From Saccharofermentans sp. (GTDB lineage: Bacteria; Bacillota; Clostridia; Saccharofermentanales; Saccharofermentanaceae): a stretch of DNA of 33,663 bases. The notes under the pieces are model-generated. The model was not told the DNA's origin and did no database searches. It saw nothing but the letters and a program-made list of their open reading frames with translations. The stretch covers positions 1 through 33,663 of the forward strand of contig JAIKWL010000004.1 of the NCBI GenBank assembly GCA_024684815.1, in the 5' to 3' direction. Of the stretch, positions 25,292-32,586 are shown one piece after another (positions within the stretch are counted from its first letter, which is position 1; each line of letters starts with the position of its first letter). A program made the position numbers and the translations under genes.

Positions 25292-27691
25292 ATGATCAGT
25301 TTCCGTTCCAGGATCAGAGCAGGTCTTTTGCTTTCAGTTATTACGGCTGCATTTCTGCTTGTTGTTTTCGCTTCTAAAACATATGCCGATACTGCGAGAG
25401 TAAATAATCTTAATAAGCATGATTATGCAAGCAATGCTGCGGCTCCTTCATATTCATATATGGTCAGCACGTCTGACGGCGGATACATGATCTTTGAGGG
25501 AGCAAAGAGCGGCAATGATTATCTTGTCGAGTATTACGATCCGAATCTCAATCTCAAGAGCACAAAGACAATTGCAGCTGAGCTTCCTATTTTCGGATGC
25601 TTTTATTCCGACGGAAGCTATTACTATGTTTTGACAGGCCATTTAAATAACGATCAGTCAAGTGACGTTGAGTGTTACAGACTGACCAAATACAACTCCT
25701 CATGGACAAGGTTATCATCATGCGGCTTATATGACTGTAATACAACGACTCCGTTCAGGGCAGGAAGCGCTTCGATAACATCATCAGGTGATTATCTCGT
25801 GGTAAGGACCTGTCATCAGATGTATAAATCAAGTGACGGCCTGTATCACCAGGCTAACCTGTCTTTTATGGTCAATACGTCCACGATGACGATCCTTGAT
25901 TCCCAGCATGTTGTTTTTAATGAATCCACAGGCTATTGCAGCCATTCGTTCAACCAGTTTGTAAAGCTCGACGGCAATCACATTATCGGTGCTGATCACG
26001 GTGATGCATACCCCAGAGCCATAGCCATCTCTTATTACAAGACTGATATTACGACCGGGAAGTTTACTACATCCGGAGTAACGATGTATAAACCGCTGAA
26101 GTTCTCAGGAAAAACCGGAAATAATATGACCGGTGCAACGATGGGCGGTCTTGAGATATCAGGATCCTCATATATTGTTGCAGGTTCGAGTATGGATCAG
26201 TCGGATTCGGCAACGTCTTCAGTCAGGAATATCTATATCGGAACTGTATCAAGAACAGACGGTTCGGTTAGCCTTAAGTGGCTGACAAACTACGGTGCTG
26301 ACGATACAAGTGCCGGAAATCCGTTCCTCGTTAAGATCAATGACAATAAGCTTGCTGTCATCTGGTCAAAGGGGTATACGGTCTACTACGCTTTTATTGA
26401 CGGCAAAGGCAATCTGATTGGAAGCATTTACAGTGCGCCCGGTTACCTTTCGGACTGCCAGCCGATATATGCAGGCGGTGCGATATTATGGTATGCCTAT
26501 GACGGAACTTCGGACAACTTCTTCCGGATAGAACCATCAAGCGGTATTTTCAATGTCAAAAAACCGCTGTCGATCAGTAATGCTGCAGTTGCTTCGATAT
26601 CAGCTCAGACCTATAACGGCAAAGTGATAAAACCGTCACCTGATGTGACCTTCGGTGATATTAAGCTCGTCAAGGGAACTGATTACACATTATCATATGA
26701 AAACAACATTGATGCCGGTACGGCTACAGTCACGATCAGAGGGAAAGGCAAATTTACGGGAACCAAATCCATAAATTTCAAGATCAATCCCAAGAGCATT
26801 GCTTCGTCAGCAGCAGATCAAATACCTGCACAAAAGTATACAGGCTACAGTGTTTATCCCGCTGTCACTGTAAAAGACGGCGACAGGACTTTACAGAAGT
26901 CCGTTGACTACTATACCTCATTTTCCAACAACAAAGCTGTCGGAAAAGCTACAGTGACCATAAACGGAAAAGGCAACTATAAAGGGTCGATAACGGCAGA
27001 TTTCTATATTTTAAAGGCTTTCAGCTGGTATCAGGAGGGCGGAAACTGGCTGTATTTCAAGACTGACGGCTATATGGCTATAGGTTGGCATCAGTCCGGC
27101 TCATCCTGGTATTATTTCGGTTCTGACGGTTTTATGAGTACAGGTTGGATCGATATAGAAGGTAAATGGTATAACTTCGGATCTGACGGAGTCATGCTGA
27201 CTGGCTGGCAGGAGATCAATAAGAAGTGGTATTACTTCGAGCCTGACGGTTCTATGGTTACAGGCTGGCGGATGTCCGGGAATAACTGGTATTGCTTCGG
27301 TGAATCAGGCGCAATGATCACCGGATGGCTCCAATCCGGCGGTAAATGGTATTACTTCGGGGATGACGGCGCGATGGTTACAAGCTGGCAGCAGATCAAA
27401 GGCAAGTGGTATTACTTTGAGCCCGGCGGTGCTATGGTTACAGGCTGGAGACAGAGCTCCGGCAAATGGTACTATTTCGATCCTTCAAGCGGTGTAATGA
27501 TCACGGGCTGGAAGCAGATCTCGGGCAAATGGTATTACTTTGAATCTTCCGGTGCCATGAAGACCGGCTGGCATAAATCGGGAGATTCGTGGTATTACTT
27601 CGAGCCGGGCGGCGCTATGGTAACAGGTTCAAGGACTATAAACGGGAAGACCTATAATTTCAATTCCAGTGGTGTATGCACAAACCCGTAG
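25292..27691 (+). CDS. Secreted protein with tandem Ig-like domains and ten cell-wall-binding repeats
   Basis: This 799-residue secreted protein is probably held non-covalently on the cell surface. Residues 1-33 are a signal peptide (FRSRIRAGLLL..., cleavage near TYADT). Residues 35-425 form a beta-rich region, possibly a propeller, with no catalytic motif that I recognise. Two homologous domains of about 75-80 residues follow (about 426-505 and 506-578), both with a DYT or DYY turn and GKATVTI.GKG.(F/Y).G-type strands. Ten copies of a 20-residue repeat (W...G.WYYF...G.M.TG) run from Trp579 to about 779, one copy having 21 residues, and a degenerate eleventh ends the protein. These match the choline/glucan-binding (CW_binding_1) repeat. 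The ribosome site GGAGG is 7 bases before the ATG. Its position between polysaccharide genes suggests it may bind that polymer, but this is inference. Confidence 0.88.
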   Translation: MISFRSRIRAGLLLSVITAAFLLVVFASKTYADTARVNNLNKHDYASNAAAPSYSYMVSTSDGGYMIFEGAKSGNDYLVEYYDPNLNLKSTKTIAAELPIFGCFYSDGSYYYVLTGHLNNDQSSDVECYRLTKYNSSWTRLSSCGLYDCNTTTPFRAGSASITSSGDYLVVRTCHQMYKSSDGLYHQANLSFMVNTSTMTILDSQHVVFNESTGYCSHSFNQFVKLDGNHIIGADHGDAYPRAIAISYYKTDITTGKFTTSGVTMYKPLKFSGKTGNNMTGATMGGLEISGSSYIVAGSSMDQSDSATSSVRNIYIGTVSRTDGSVSLKWLTNYGADDTSAGNPFLVKINDNKLAVIWSKGYTVYYAFIDGKGNLIGSIYSAPGYLSDCQPIYAGGAILWYAYDGTSDNFFRIEPSSGIFNVKKPLSISNAAVASISAQTYNGKVIKPSPDVTFGDIKLVKGTDYTLSYENNIDAGTATVTIRGKGKFTGTKSINFKINPKSIASSAADQIPAQKYTGYSVYPAVTVKDGDRTLQKSVDYYTSFSNNKAVGKATVTINGKGNYKGSITADFYILKAFSWYQEGGNWLYFKTDGYMAIGWHQSGSSWYYFGSDGFMSTGWIDIEGKWYNFGSDGVMLTGWQEINKKWYYFEPDGSMVTGWRMSGNNWYCFGESGAMITGWLQSGGKWYYFGDDGAMVTSWQQIKGKWYYFEPGGAMVTGWRQSSGKWYYFDPSSGVMITGWKQISGKWYYFESSGAMKTGWHKSGDSWYYFEPGGAMVTGSRTINGKTYNFNSSGVCTNP
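27026..27688 (+). repeat. Eleven 60-bp coding repeats (cell-wall-binding motif)
   Basis: These are in-frame repeats of 60 bases (the eighth is 63) encoding the aromatic cell-wall-binding motif. Several copies share near-identical blocks such as AAATGGTATTACTT, so repeat-number variation by slippage or recombination is plausible. The last copy is degenerate and lacks the conserved Trp. Confidence 0.85.
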
Positions 27692-27714
27692 AATGAGGCA
27701 AAAAGCCTGAATAA

Positions 27715-27742
27715 TTGATTTTTCGCGTTCATATCTTATAAT
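27715..27742 (+). promoter_or_regulatory. Promoter of the rfbBDC genes
   Basis: TTGATT (27715-27720) is 16 bases from a consensus TATAAT (27737-27742), 35 bases before the rfbB start codon. The architecture resembles the promoter at 8071. No strong terminator separates it from the cell-wall-binding protein gene. Confidence 0.6.
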
Positions 27743-27777
27743 ATCTTGATTATTAAAAAATTAAGCAGGTAAATAAT

Positions 27778-28800
27778 ATGTCTACAATTATCGTAACAGG
27801 CGGAGCCGGATTCATCGGCGGCAACTTCGTTCATTACCATCTCAGAGAGCACCCTGAGGACAGGGTGGTTTGTATCGATAAGCTCACTTATGCAGGCAAT
27901 CTGTCTACTCTGGCTCCGGTTATGGATAACCCGAACTTCAGATTCGTAAAACTCGATATCTGTGACAGGGAAGGCGTTTTCGCACTTTTCGAAGAGGAAA
28001 AACCCGATGCAGTCATCAATTTTGCTGCCGAGTCGCATGTTGACCGCTCCATCGAGAATCCTGAGATATTCCTTAAGACTAATATTATCGGTACGGCTAC
28101 CATGATGGATGCCTGCAGAGCTTTCGGAAACATAAGATATCACCAGGTCAGCACCGATGAGGTTTACGGTGACCTTCCTCTGGACCGTCCCGATCTGTTC
28201 TTTACCGAGACAACGCCTATTCATACGAGCAGCCCGTATTCTTCTTCCAAAGCCGGCGCTGACCTTCTCGTTATGGCTTACCACAGGACATACGACCTGC
28301 CGGTAACGATCTCGCGCTGCTCAAATAACTACGGACCTTATCATTTCCCTGAAAAGCTCATCCCTCTCATGATCGCCAACTGCCTTAACGATAAGCCTCT
28401 TCCGGTCTACGGCGAAGGCAAGAACGTTAGAGACTGGCTCTATGTCGAGGATCACTGCAAGGCTATTGACCTTATCGTACGTAAGGGCACGATCGGTGAA
28501 GTCTATAATGTCGGCGGTCATAATGAGATGGCCAACATCGACATCGTCAAGCTAATCATCAAGGAATTAGGCAAGGACGAGAGCCTCATTACCTATGTTA
28601 CCGACCGTAAAGGTCACGATCTCCGTTATGCCATCGATCCCACAAAGATCCATAACGAACTCGGCTGGCTTCCTGAGACAAAGTTCGCTGACGGCATCAA
28701 GAAGACTATAAAGTGGTATCTTGATAACAGATCCTGGTGGGAAGAGATCATCAGCGGCGAGTATCAGAATTACTACGATAAGATGTACGGCAACAGATAA
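27778..28800 (+). CDS. rfbB: dTDP-glucose 4,6-dehydratase (RmlB)
   Basis: This 340-residue cytoplasmic short-chain dehydrogenase/reductase removes water from dTDP-glucose to give dTDP-4-keto-6-deoxyglucose, the second step to dTDP-L-rhamnose. NAD binds at TGGAGFIGGNF (residues 7-17). The catalytic set is Thr126-Asp127-Glu128 (STDEVYGD) with Tyr154 and Lys158 (YSSSKAGAD), which distinguishes RmlB from simple epimerases. SRCSNNYGPYHFPEKLIP and GEGKNVRDWLYVEDHC are hallmark RmlB stretches. The length is typical. It is the first gene of the rfbB-rfbD-rfbC group behind its own promoter, and starts at ATG 27778 with an AGGT ribosome site. Confidence 0.97.
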   Translation: MSTIIVTGGAGFIGGNFVHYHLREHPEDRVVCIDKLTYAGNLSTLAPVMDNPNFRFVKLDICDREGVFALFEEEKPDAVINFAAESHVDRSIENPEIFLKTNIIGTATMMDACRAFGNIRYHQVSTDEVYGDLPLDRPDLFFTETTPIHTSSPYSSSKAGADLLVMAYHRTYDLPVTISRCSNNYGPYHFPEKLIPLMIANCLNDKPLPVYGEGKNVRDWLYVEDHCKAIDLIVRKGTIGEVYNVGGHNEMANIDIVKLIIKELGKDESLITYVTDRKGHDLRYAIDPTKIHNELGWLPETKFADGIKKTIKWYLDNRSWWEEIISGEYQNYYDKMYGNR

Positions 28801-28816
28801 GAAAGCGAAGATCCTG

Positions 28817-29731
28817 ATGAAAATATTCGTTACAGGCGTATGCGGCCAGTTAGGTCACGATGTCGTTAATAACGCCATAGCAAGAGGTTATGAAGCGATC
28901 GGTTCTGATATCCAGAGCGTTTATTCCGGTGTTGCTGACGGAAGTGCGGTTACTGCTGCTCCATACGTTCAGCTCGACATTACAGATAAAGAAGCTGTAA
29001 ATGCCGTTATCGGGGATATAAGACCTGATGTAATAATCCACTGTGCAGCATGGACTGCGGTAGATGCTGCAGAAGATGATGAAAATAAAGAAAAAGTTCA
29101 CAACATCAATGCTTTGGGAACTCAGTATATAGCTGAAGCTGCCAAGTCAGTTGATGCAAAGATGCTCTATCTTTCCACGGATTATGTTTTCGACGGCAAG
29201 GGCGAAAGACCCTGGGAGCCTGACGATAAATGTTATGCTCCTCTTAATGTATATGGTCAGAGCAAGCTCGACGGGGAACTTGCGGTTTCAGGCACACTCG
29301 AAAAATACTTCATCGTGCGTATTGCATGGGTTTTCGGTCTTAACGGGAAGAACTTCATCAAGACCATGATCAACGTCGGCAAGACCCACGATTCCGTCAG
29401 AGTCGTTAACGACCAGGTCGGCACACCTACATATACACTTGATCTTTCCAGACTCCTGGTTGATATGATCGAGACTGATAAATACGGTTACTATCACGCA
29501 ACCAATGAGGGCGGATATATCTCATGGTACGACTTCTGTGTGGAATTCTATAAGCAGTATGGTCTTAAGACAGAGGTAATTCCCGTTACGACAGCAGAAT
29601 ACGGCTTGTCCAAGGCTGCAAGACCGGAGAATTCAAGACTCGATAAGTCCAAGCTTGTTGATGCCGGATTTACACCGCTTCCTGACTGGAAAGATGCGGT
29701 AAAGAGATATTTAGCGGAGGCAGAACTTTAA
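28817..29731 (+). CDS. rfbD: dTDP-4-dehydrorhamnose reductase (RmlD)
   Basis: This 304-residue enzyme uses NAD(P)H to reduce dTDP-4-keto-rhamnose to dTDP-L-rhamnose, the last step. It has the cofactor loop TGVCGQLGHD (about 6-15), AAWTAVDAAE, STDYVFDGKG, and Tyr146/Lys150 (YGQSKLDGE). RIAWVFGLNGKNFIKTM and VRVVNDQVGTPTYT are RmlD signatures. ATG 28817 is chosen because the Rossmann fold starts there; a longer in-frame start at 28721 would overlap rfbB by 80 bases and add an unrelated leader. It lies 16 bases after rfbB and overlaps rfbC by one base (TAATG). Confidence 0.96.
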   Translation: MKIFVTGVCGQLGHDVVNNAIARGYEAIGSDIQSVYSGVADGSAVTAAPYVQLDITDKEAVNAVIGDIRPDVIIHCAAWTAVDAAEDDENKEKVHNINALGTQYIAEAAKSVDAKMLYLSTDYVFDGKGERPWEPDDKCYAPLNVYGQSKLDGELAVSGTLEKYFIVRIAWVFGLNGKNFIKTMINVGKTHDSVRVVNDQVGTPTYTLDLSRLLVDMIETDKYGYYHATNEGGYISWYDFCVEFYKQYGLKTEVIPVTTAEYGLSKAARPENSRLDKSKLVDAGFTPLPDWKDAVKRYLAEAEL

Positions 29732-30297
29732 TGGCTTTTAAATTCGAAAACACAAAGATCCCGGGAGTAGTCATCATTCAGCCGGATGTTTACGGTGACA
29801 GCAGAGGATACTTCATGGAGACCTATAAGAAGGATGCTTATGCTTCCGCAGGAATAGACAAGGAATTCGTTCAGGATAACGAGAGCTCCAGTACAAAAGG
29901 TGTTCTCAGAGGTCTTCATTTCCAGAAAGATCACACTCAGGGCAAGCTCGTAAGAGTAACCCGCGGCGAGGTTTTCGATGTTGCAGTAGATGTCAGACCG
30001 GGCTCCGGGACATACGGTCAGTGGGTAGGCGTTACCTTAAGCGCGGAAAAGAAGAACATGTTCTATATCCCCGAAGGATTTGCTCACGGATTCCTCGTAC
30101 TGTCCGACACTGCGGAATTTGTCTATAAGTGCACAGATGTATACGATCCTTCATCCGAAGGCGGTGTTCCGTGGAACGATCCTGCGATCGCAGTTGATTG
30201 GCCGAAGCTCGATGTCCCTTATAAGACCAGCGAGAAAGACGAAAAGCACGAATCCTTCGCTGATCAGGATTTTTCCTGGGCATCAAAGTGGCTTTGA
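29731..30297 (+). CDS. rfbC: dTDP-4-dehydrorhamnose 3,5-epimerase (RmlC)
   Basis: This 188-residue cupin enzyme epimerises C3 and C5 of dTDP-4-keto-6-deoxyglucose to give dTDP-4-keto-L-rhamnose. It has SSTKGVLRGLHFQ with catalytic His63, a basic GKLVRVTRGEVFDVAVDVRPGS stretch broken by a turn, IPEGFAHGFLVLSD, and Tyr132 in FVYKCTDVY. The length is that of RmlC. The start codon overlaps the rfbD stop by one base, so the two are translationally coupled. The 99 bases that follow hold no clear terminator; a TATAAT at 30309 has no good partner. Confidence 0.96.
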   Translation: MAFKFENTKIPGVVIIQPDVYGDSRGYFMETYKKDAYASAGIDKEFVQDNESSSTKGVLRGLHFQKDHTQGKLVRVTRGEVFDVAVDVRPGSGTYGQWVGVTLSAEKKNMFYIPEGFAHGFLVLSDTAEFVYKCTDVYDPSSEGGVPWNDPAIAVDWPKLDVPYKTSEKDEKHESFADQDFSWASKWL

Positions 30298-30396
30298 CCT
30301 TTTGCCGCTATAATTACTTATCACTTGCATGTATTATTCATCGGATAAAAACTATAAGACTAATTACTTGCAGGAAAATTTGAGGAGTAGGAATTA

Positions 30397-31416
30397 ATGA
30401 GGATTATCTCTTGTACCGGATATTACGGAACCGGTTCTTCGGCCGTTACCAATCTTTTTGCTGAATTTGATAATGTCTGCTGCTTAGGCGACCGTGAATA
30501 CAGGTTCCTTCATGATCCCGACGGCATAGCCGATCTCGAGTACAACATCGTTGAGAATAACAACAGACACAACACGAGCAATGCTATCAAGAACTATATT
30601 AAATACGTCGATACTCAGGTAAATCACGGATACGGTGACTACGATATCTTTGAAGGCGAGTTCGCCAGGGCAACTGAAGATTTTATCGATGAGATCACAG
30701 AACTGAAAGCCAAGACATGGTGGAATAAGGACCGTATGGATAAAGGAGCTTTGTTCTGCTTTATCGACCGTATCTATTCATTCGCCAAAAGACTTTTCAA
30801 GGGCGAGCTCAATACAGAGATAAGGTATTCAATGCTTACCGATAAAGAGCCGGCATTCTACTCGGCGATCGGTGAAGAGGAATTCCTCGCCGCAGTGCGC
30901 AAATATGTAAACCGCGTTCTTTCTTTTGCGAACAAAAAAGATCAGCCGTATGTTATGGTTGACCAGATCGTTCCTCCCACGAATTCAAAGCGTTTCTTAC
31001 GTTACTTCGACGATATTAAGATCGTTGTTACTGAAAGAGATCCCAGAGACATCTTCCTTCTTGAGCGCAATGCCTGGAAATGGGGCGTCATTCCCGTCAA
31101 GGATGTTGAAGAGTACGTAAAATGGTTTAAGATTACCCGCAAATACAGTAACCCGTCAGACGAGGATACGGACAAAGTCCTTCGCATCAGGTTTGAAGAC
31201 ATGATCTACAAGTATGATGAGACAACTGCCAAACTTATTGATTTTGTCGGCATCGATCCTGCGCGTCATGTCGATCCTAAGGGTATTTTCGATCCTTCAA
31301 AGTCGATAAAGAATACAAACCTGAGCAAGAAGTATCCCGGTTTTGAAAAGGAACTTGAATATATTGCTTCTGAATTGAAGGAATACATCTACGACTTCGA
31401 AGCATTTTCGAAGTGA
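30397..31416 (+). CDS. Sulfotransferase-like P-loop protein
   Basis: This 339-residue cytoplasmic protein resembles PAPS-dependent sulfotransferases. The N terminus has a P-loop-like CTGYYGTGSSAVTNL (Gly8-Ser15), in the place of the 5'-phosphosulfate loop. VVTERDPRDIFLLERN (210-225) matches the RDPRD segment that holds the 3'-phosphate, and LRIRFEDMIYKYDET resembles the later F-E-D-L-x-x-x-P stretch. No signal peptide or membrane helix is seen. It lies between rfbC and rfbA, so the likely acceptor is a sugar of this polysaccharide or its precursor; the acceptor is not readable from sequence. A diverged kinase-like P-loop enzyme is the alternative. The ribosome site GAGGAGTAGGA precedes ATG 30397. 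Its last five codons belong to a 38-bp repeat that continues past the stop. Confidence 0.72.
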   Translation: MRIISCTGYYGTGSSAVTNLFAEFDNVCCLGDREYRFLHDPDGIADLEYNIVENNNRHNTSNAIKNYIKYVDTQVNHGYGDYDIFEGEFARATEDFIDEITELKAKTWWNKDRMDKGALFCFIDRIYSFAKRLFKGELNTEIRYSMLTDKEPAFYSAIGEEEFLAAVRKYVNRVLSFANKKDQPYVMVDQIVPPTNSKRFLRYFDDIKIVVTERDPRDIFLLERNAWKWGVIPVKDVEEYVKWFKITRKYSNPSDEDTDKVLRIRFEDMIYKYDETTAKLIDFVGIDPARHVDPKGIFDPSKSIKNTNLSKKYPGFEKELEYIASELKEYIYDFEAFSK

Positions 31417-31565
31417 AAGACTGGATTTGCGGCATTAAAGCATTTTCAAAGTGTAAGACTGGATTTGCGGCATTAAAGCATTTTCAAAGTGTAGGACTGC
31501 ATTTGGAACATTGAGTTTAATTGAAGTGATAGACTATATTTCGACATCAAAGTTTTTTGAAGTGA
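31401..31565 (+). repeat. 38-bp tandem repeats starting inside the sulfotransferase gene end
   Basis: Units start at 31401, 31439 and 31477, exactly 38 bases apart. Unit 2 differs from unit 1 at two positions in its first 38 bases, and unit 3 is more diverged at its end. Two decayed units follow (about 31515-31550 and 31551-31565, with TTGAAGTGATA in both). The core reads AGCATTTTCAAAGTG, then AGACTGGATTTGC and GGCATTAA. The first copy contains the last codons and the TGA stop of the sulfotransferase gene. The array fills the gap up to the rfbA promoter. Confidence 0.85.
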
Positions 31566-31569
31566 TAAT
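31541..31569 (+). promoter_or_regulatory. Promoter of rfbA
   Basis: TCGACA (31541-31546) is 17 bases from GATAAT (31564-31569), each one base from consensus. An overlapping TATAAT lies at 31569-31574 but at poor spacing. It gives a leader of about 30 bases before rfbA and lies in the decayed end of the 38-bp repeats. Confidence 0.55.
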
Positions 31570-31604
31570 ATAATAGACAGAAAAGAATTCCGGAGGAAAG
31601 AATA

Positions 31605-32489
31605 ATGAAGGGAATAGTATTAGCCGGCGGATCAGGTACACGACTTTATCCATTGACGAAAGTAACTTCCAAGCAGTTACTTCCCATCTACGACAAGCCA
31701 ATGATCTACTATCCTTTGTCGACACTCATGCTTGCCGGCATCAAGGATATCCTCATCATCAGCACTCCCGAAGATACTCCCAGATTCGAAGCCTTATTAG
31801 GTGACGGTTCACAATTCGGCATCACATTATCTTATAAGGTTCAGCCAAGTCCCGACGGACTCGCTCAGGCATTCACATTAGGTGAGGAGTTCCTCGCAGG
31901 TGATGCCGGTGCCATGATCCTCGGAGATAACATCTTCTACGGCAACGGCTTCAGAACAACGCTTAAGGCTGCAGTTAAGAACGCCGAAGAGGGAAGAGCT
32001 ACTGTATTCGGATACTATGTACCCGATCCTGAAAGATTCGGTGTCGTCGAATTCGATGAGAACGGCAAAGCGCTCTCAATCGAAGAAAAACCCAAGGTCC
32101 CTAAGAGCAACTATGCTGTTACGGGTCTGTATTTCTATCCTGCCGGAGTATCCGAAAGAGCCGGACAGGTTCAGCCATCTGCCAGAGGAGAATACGAGAT
32201 CACAACTTTAAATGAGATGTATCTTGATGACGGTCTTCTTGATGTTCAGCTTCTGGGCCGCGGCTTTGCCTGGCTTGATACCGGAACGATGCAGAGCCTT
32301 CTTCAGGCAGCTGAGTTCGTCGAGATGGTACAGAACCGACAGGGCATCACGATCAGTGCACCCGAAGAGATCGCCTACATAAACGGCTTTATCGACAAAG
32401 AAAAACTTATGGAGAGTGCCAAAGCATACGGCAAGTCACCATACGGCGAACACCTCAAGGCAGTAGCCGAAGGCAAATTCAGATATTGA
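31605..32489 (+). CDS. rfbA: Glucose-1-phosphate thymidylyltransferase (RmlA)
   Basis: This 294-residue cytoplasmic enzyme makes dTDP-glucose from glucose-1-phosphate and dTTP, the first step of dTDP-L-rhamnose synthesis. It has the nucleotide-binding loop [41 protein letters not shown], metal-binding Asp108 in [27 protein letters not shown] and GFAWLDTGT. The length is typical for RmlA. GGAGG (31592-31596) lies 8 bases before ATG 31605. It is separated from rfbBDC by the sulfotransferase gene. An insertion sequence begins within about ten bases of its stop. Confidence 0.97.
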   Translation: MKGIVLAGGSGTRLYPLTKVTSKQLLPIYDKPMIYYPLSTLMLAGIKDILIISTPEDTPRFEALLGDGSQFGITLSYKVQPSPDGLAQAFTLGEEFLAGDAGAMILGDNIFYGNGFRTTLKAAVKNAEEGRATVFGYYVPDPERFGVVEFDENGKALSIEEKPKVPKSNYAVTGLYFYPAGVSERAGQVQPSARGEYEITTLNEMYLDDGLLDVQLLGRGFAWLDTGTMQSLLQAAEFVEMVQNRQGITISAPEEIAYINGFIDKEKLMESAKAYGKSPYGEHLKAVAEGKFRY

Positions 32490-32545
32490 TTATAAAGGGG
32501 GCTGTCTCAAAACAAAAGAGATAGCCTCTATCTTATTGCAAAAGA

Positions 32546-32573
32546 AAACGGGTCCCGAAGGGCCCGTTTATTG
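32546..32573 (+). terminator. Terminator hairpin in the insertion-sequence leader
   Basis: AAACGGGTCCC (32546-32556) pairs with GGGCCCGTTT (32560-32569), with one bulged T and a 3-base GAA loop, followed by ATTGTT. With the hairpin at 32500-32526 it should stop transcription from rfbA before it reaches the transposase, a common protective feature of insertion sequences. Confidence 0.65.
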
Positions 32574-32586
32574 TTAGAATAATTGT

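Noticed and set aside
28721..28816. Longer start for rfbD overlapping rfbB
   Set aside because: The extra 32 residues are unlike RmlD, which begins directly with the MKIFVTG fold at 28817.
31401..31565. The 38-bp repeats as a CRISPR array
   Set aside because: The units abut with no unique spacers, the copies decay progressively, and no cas gene is present.
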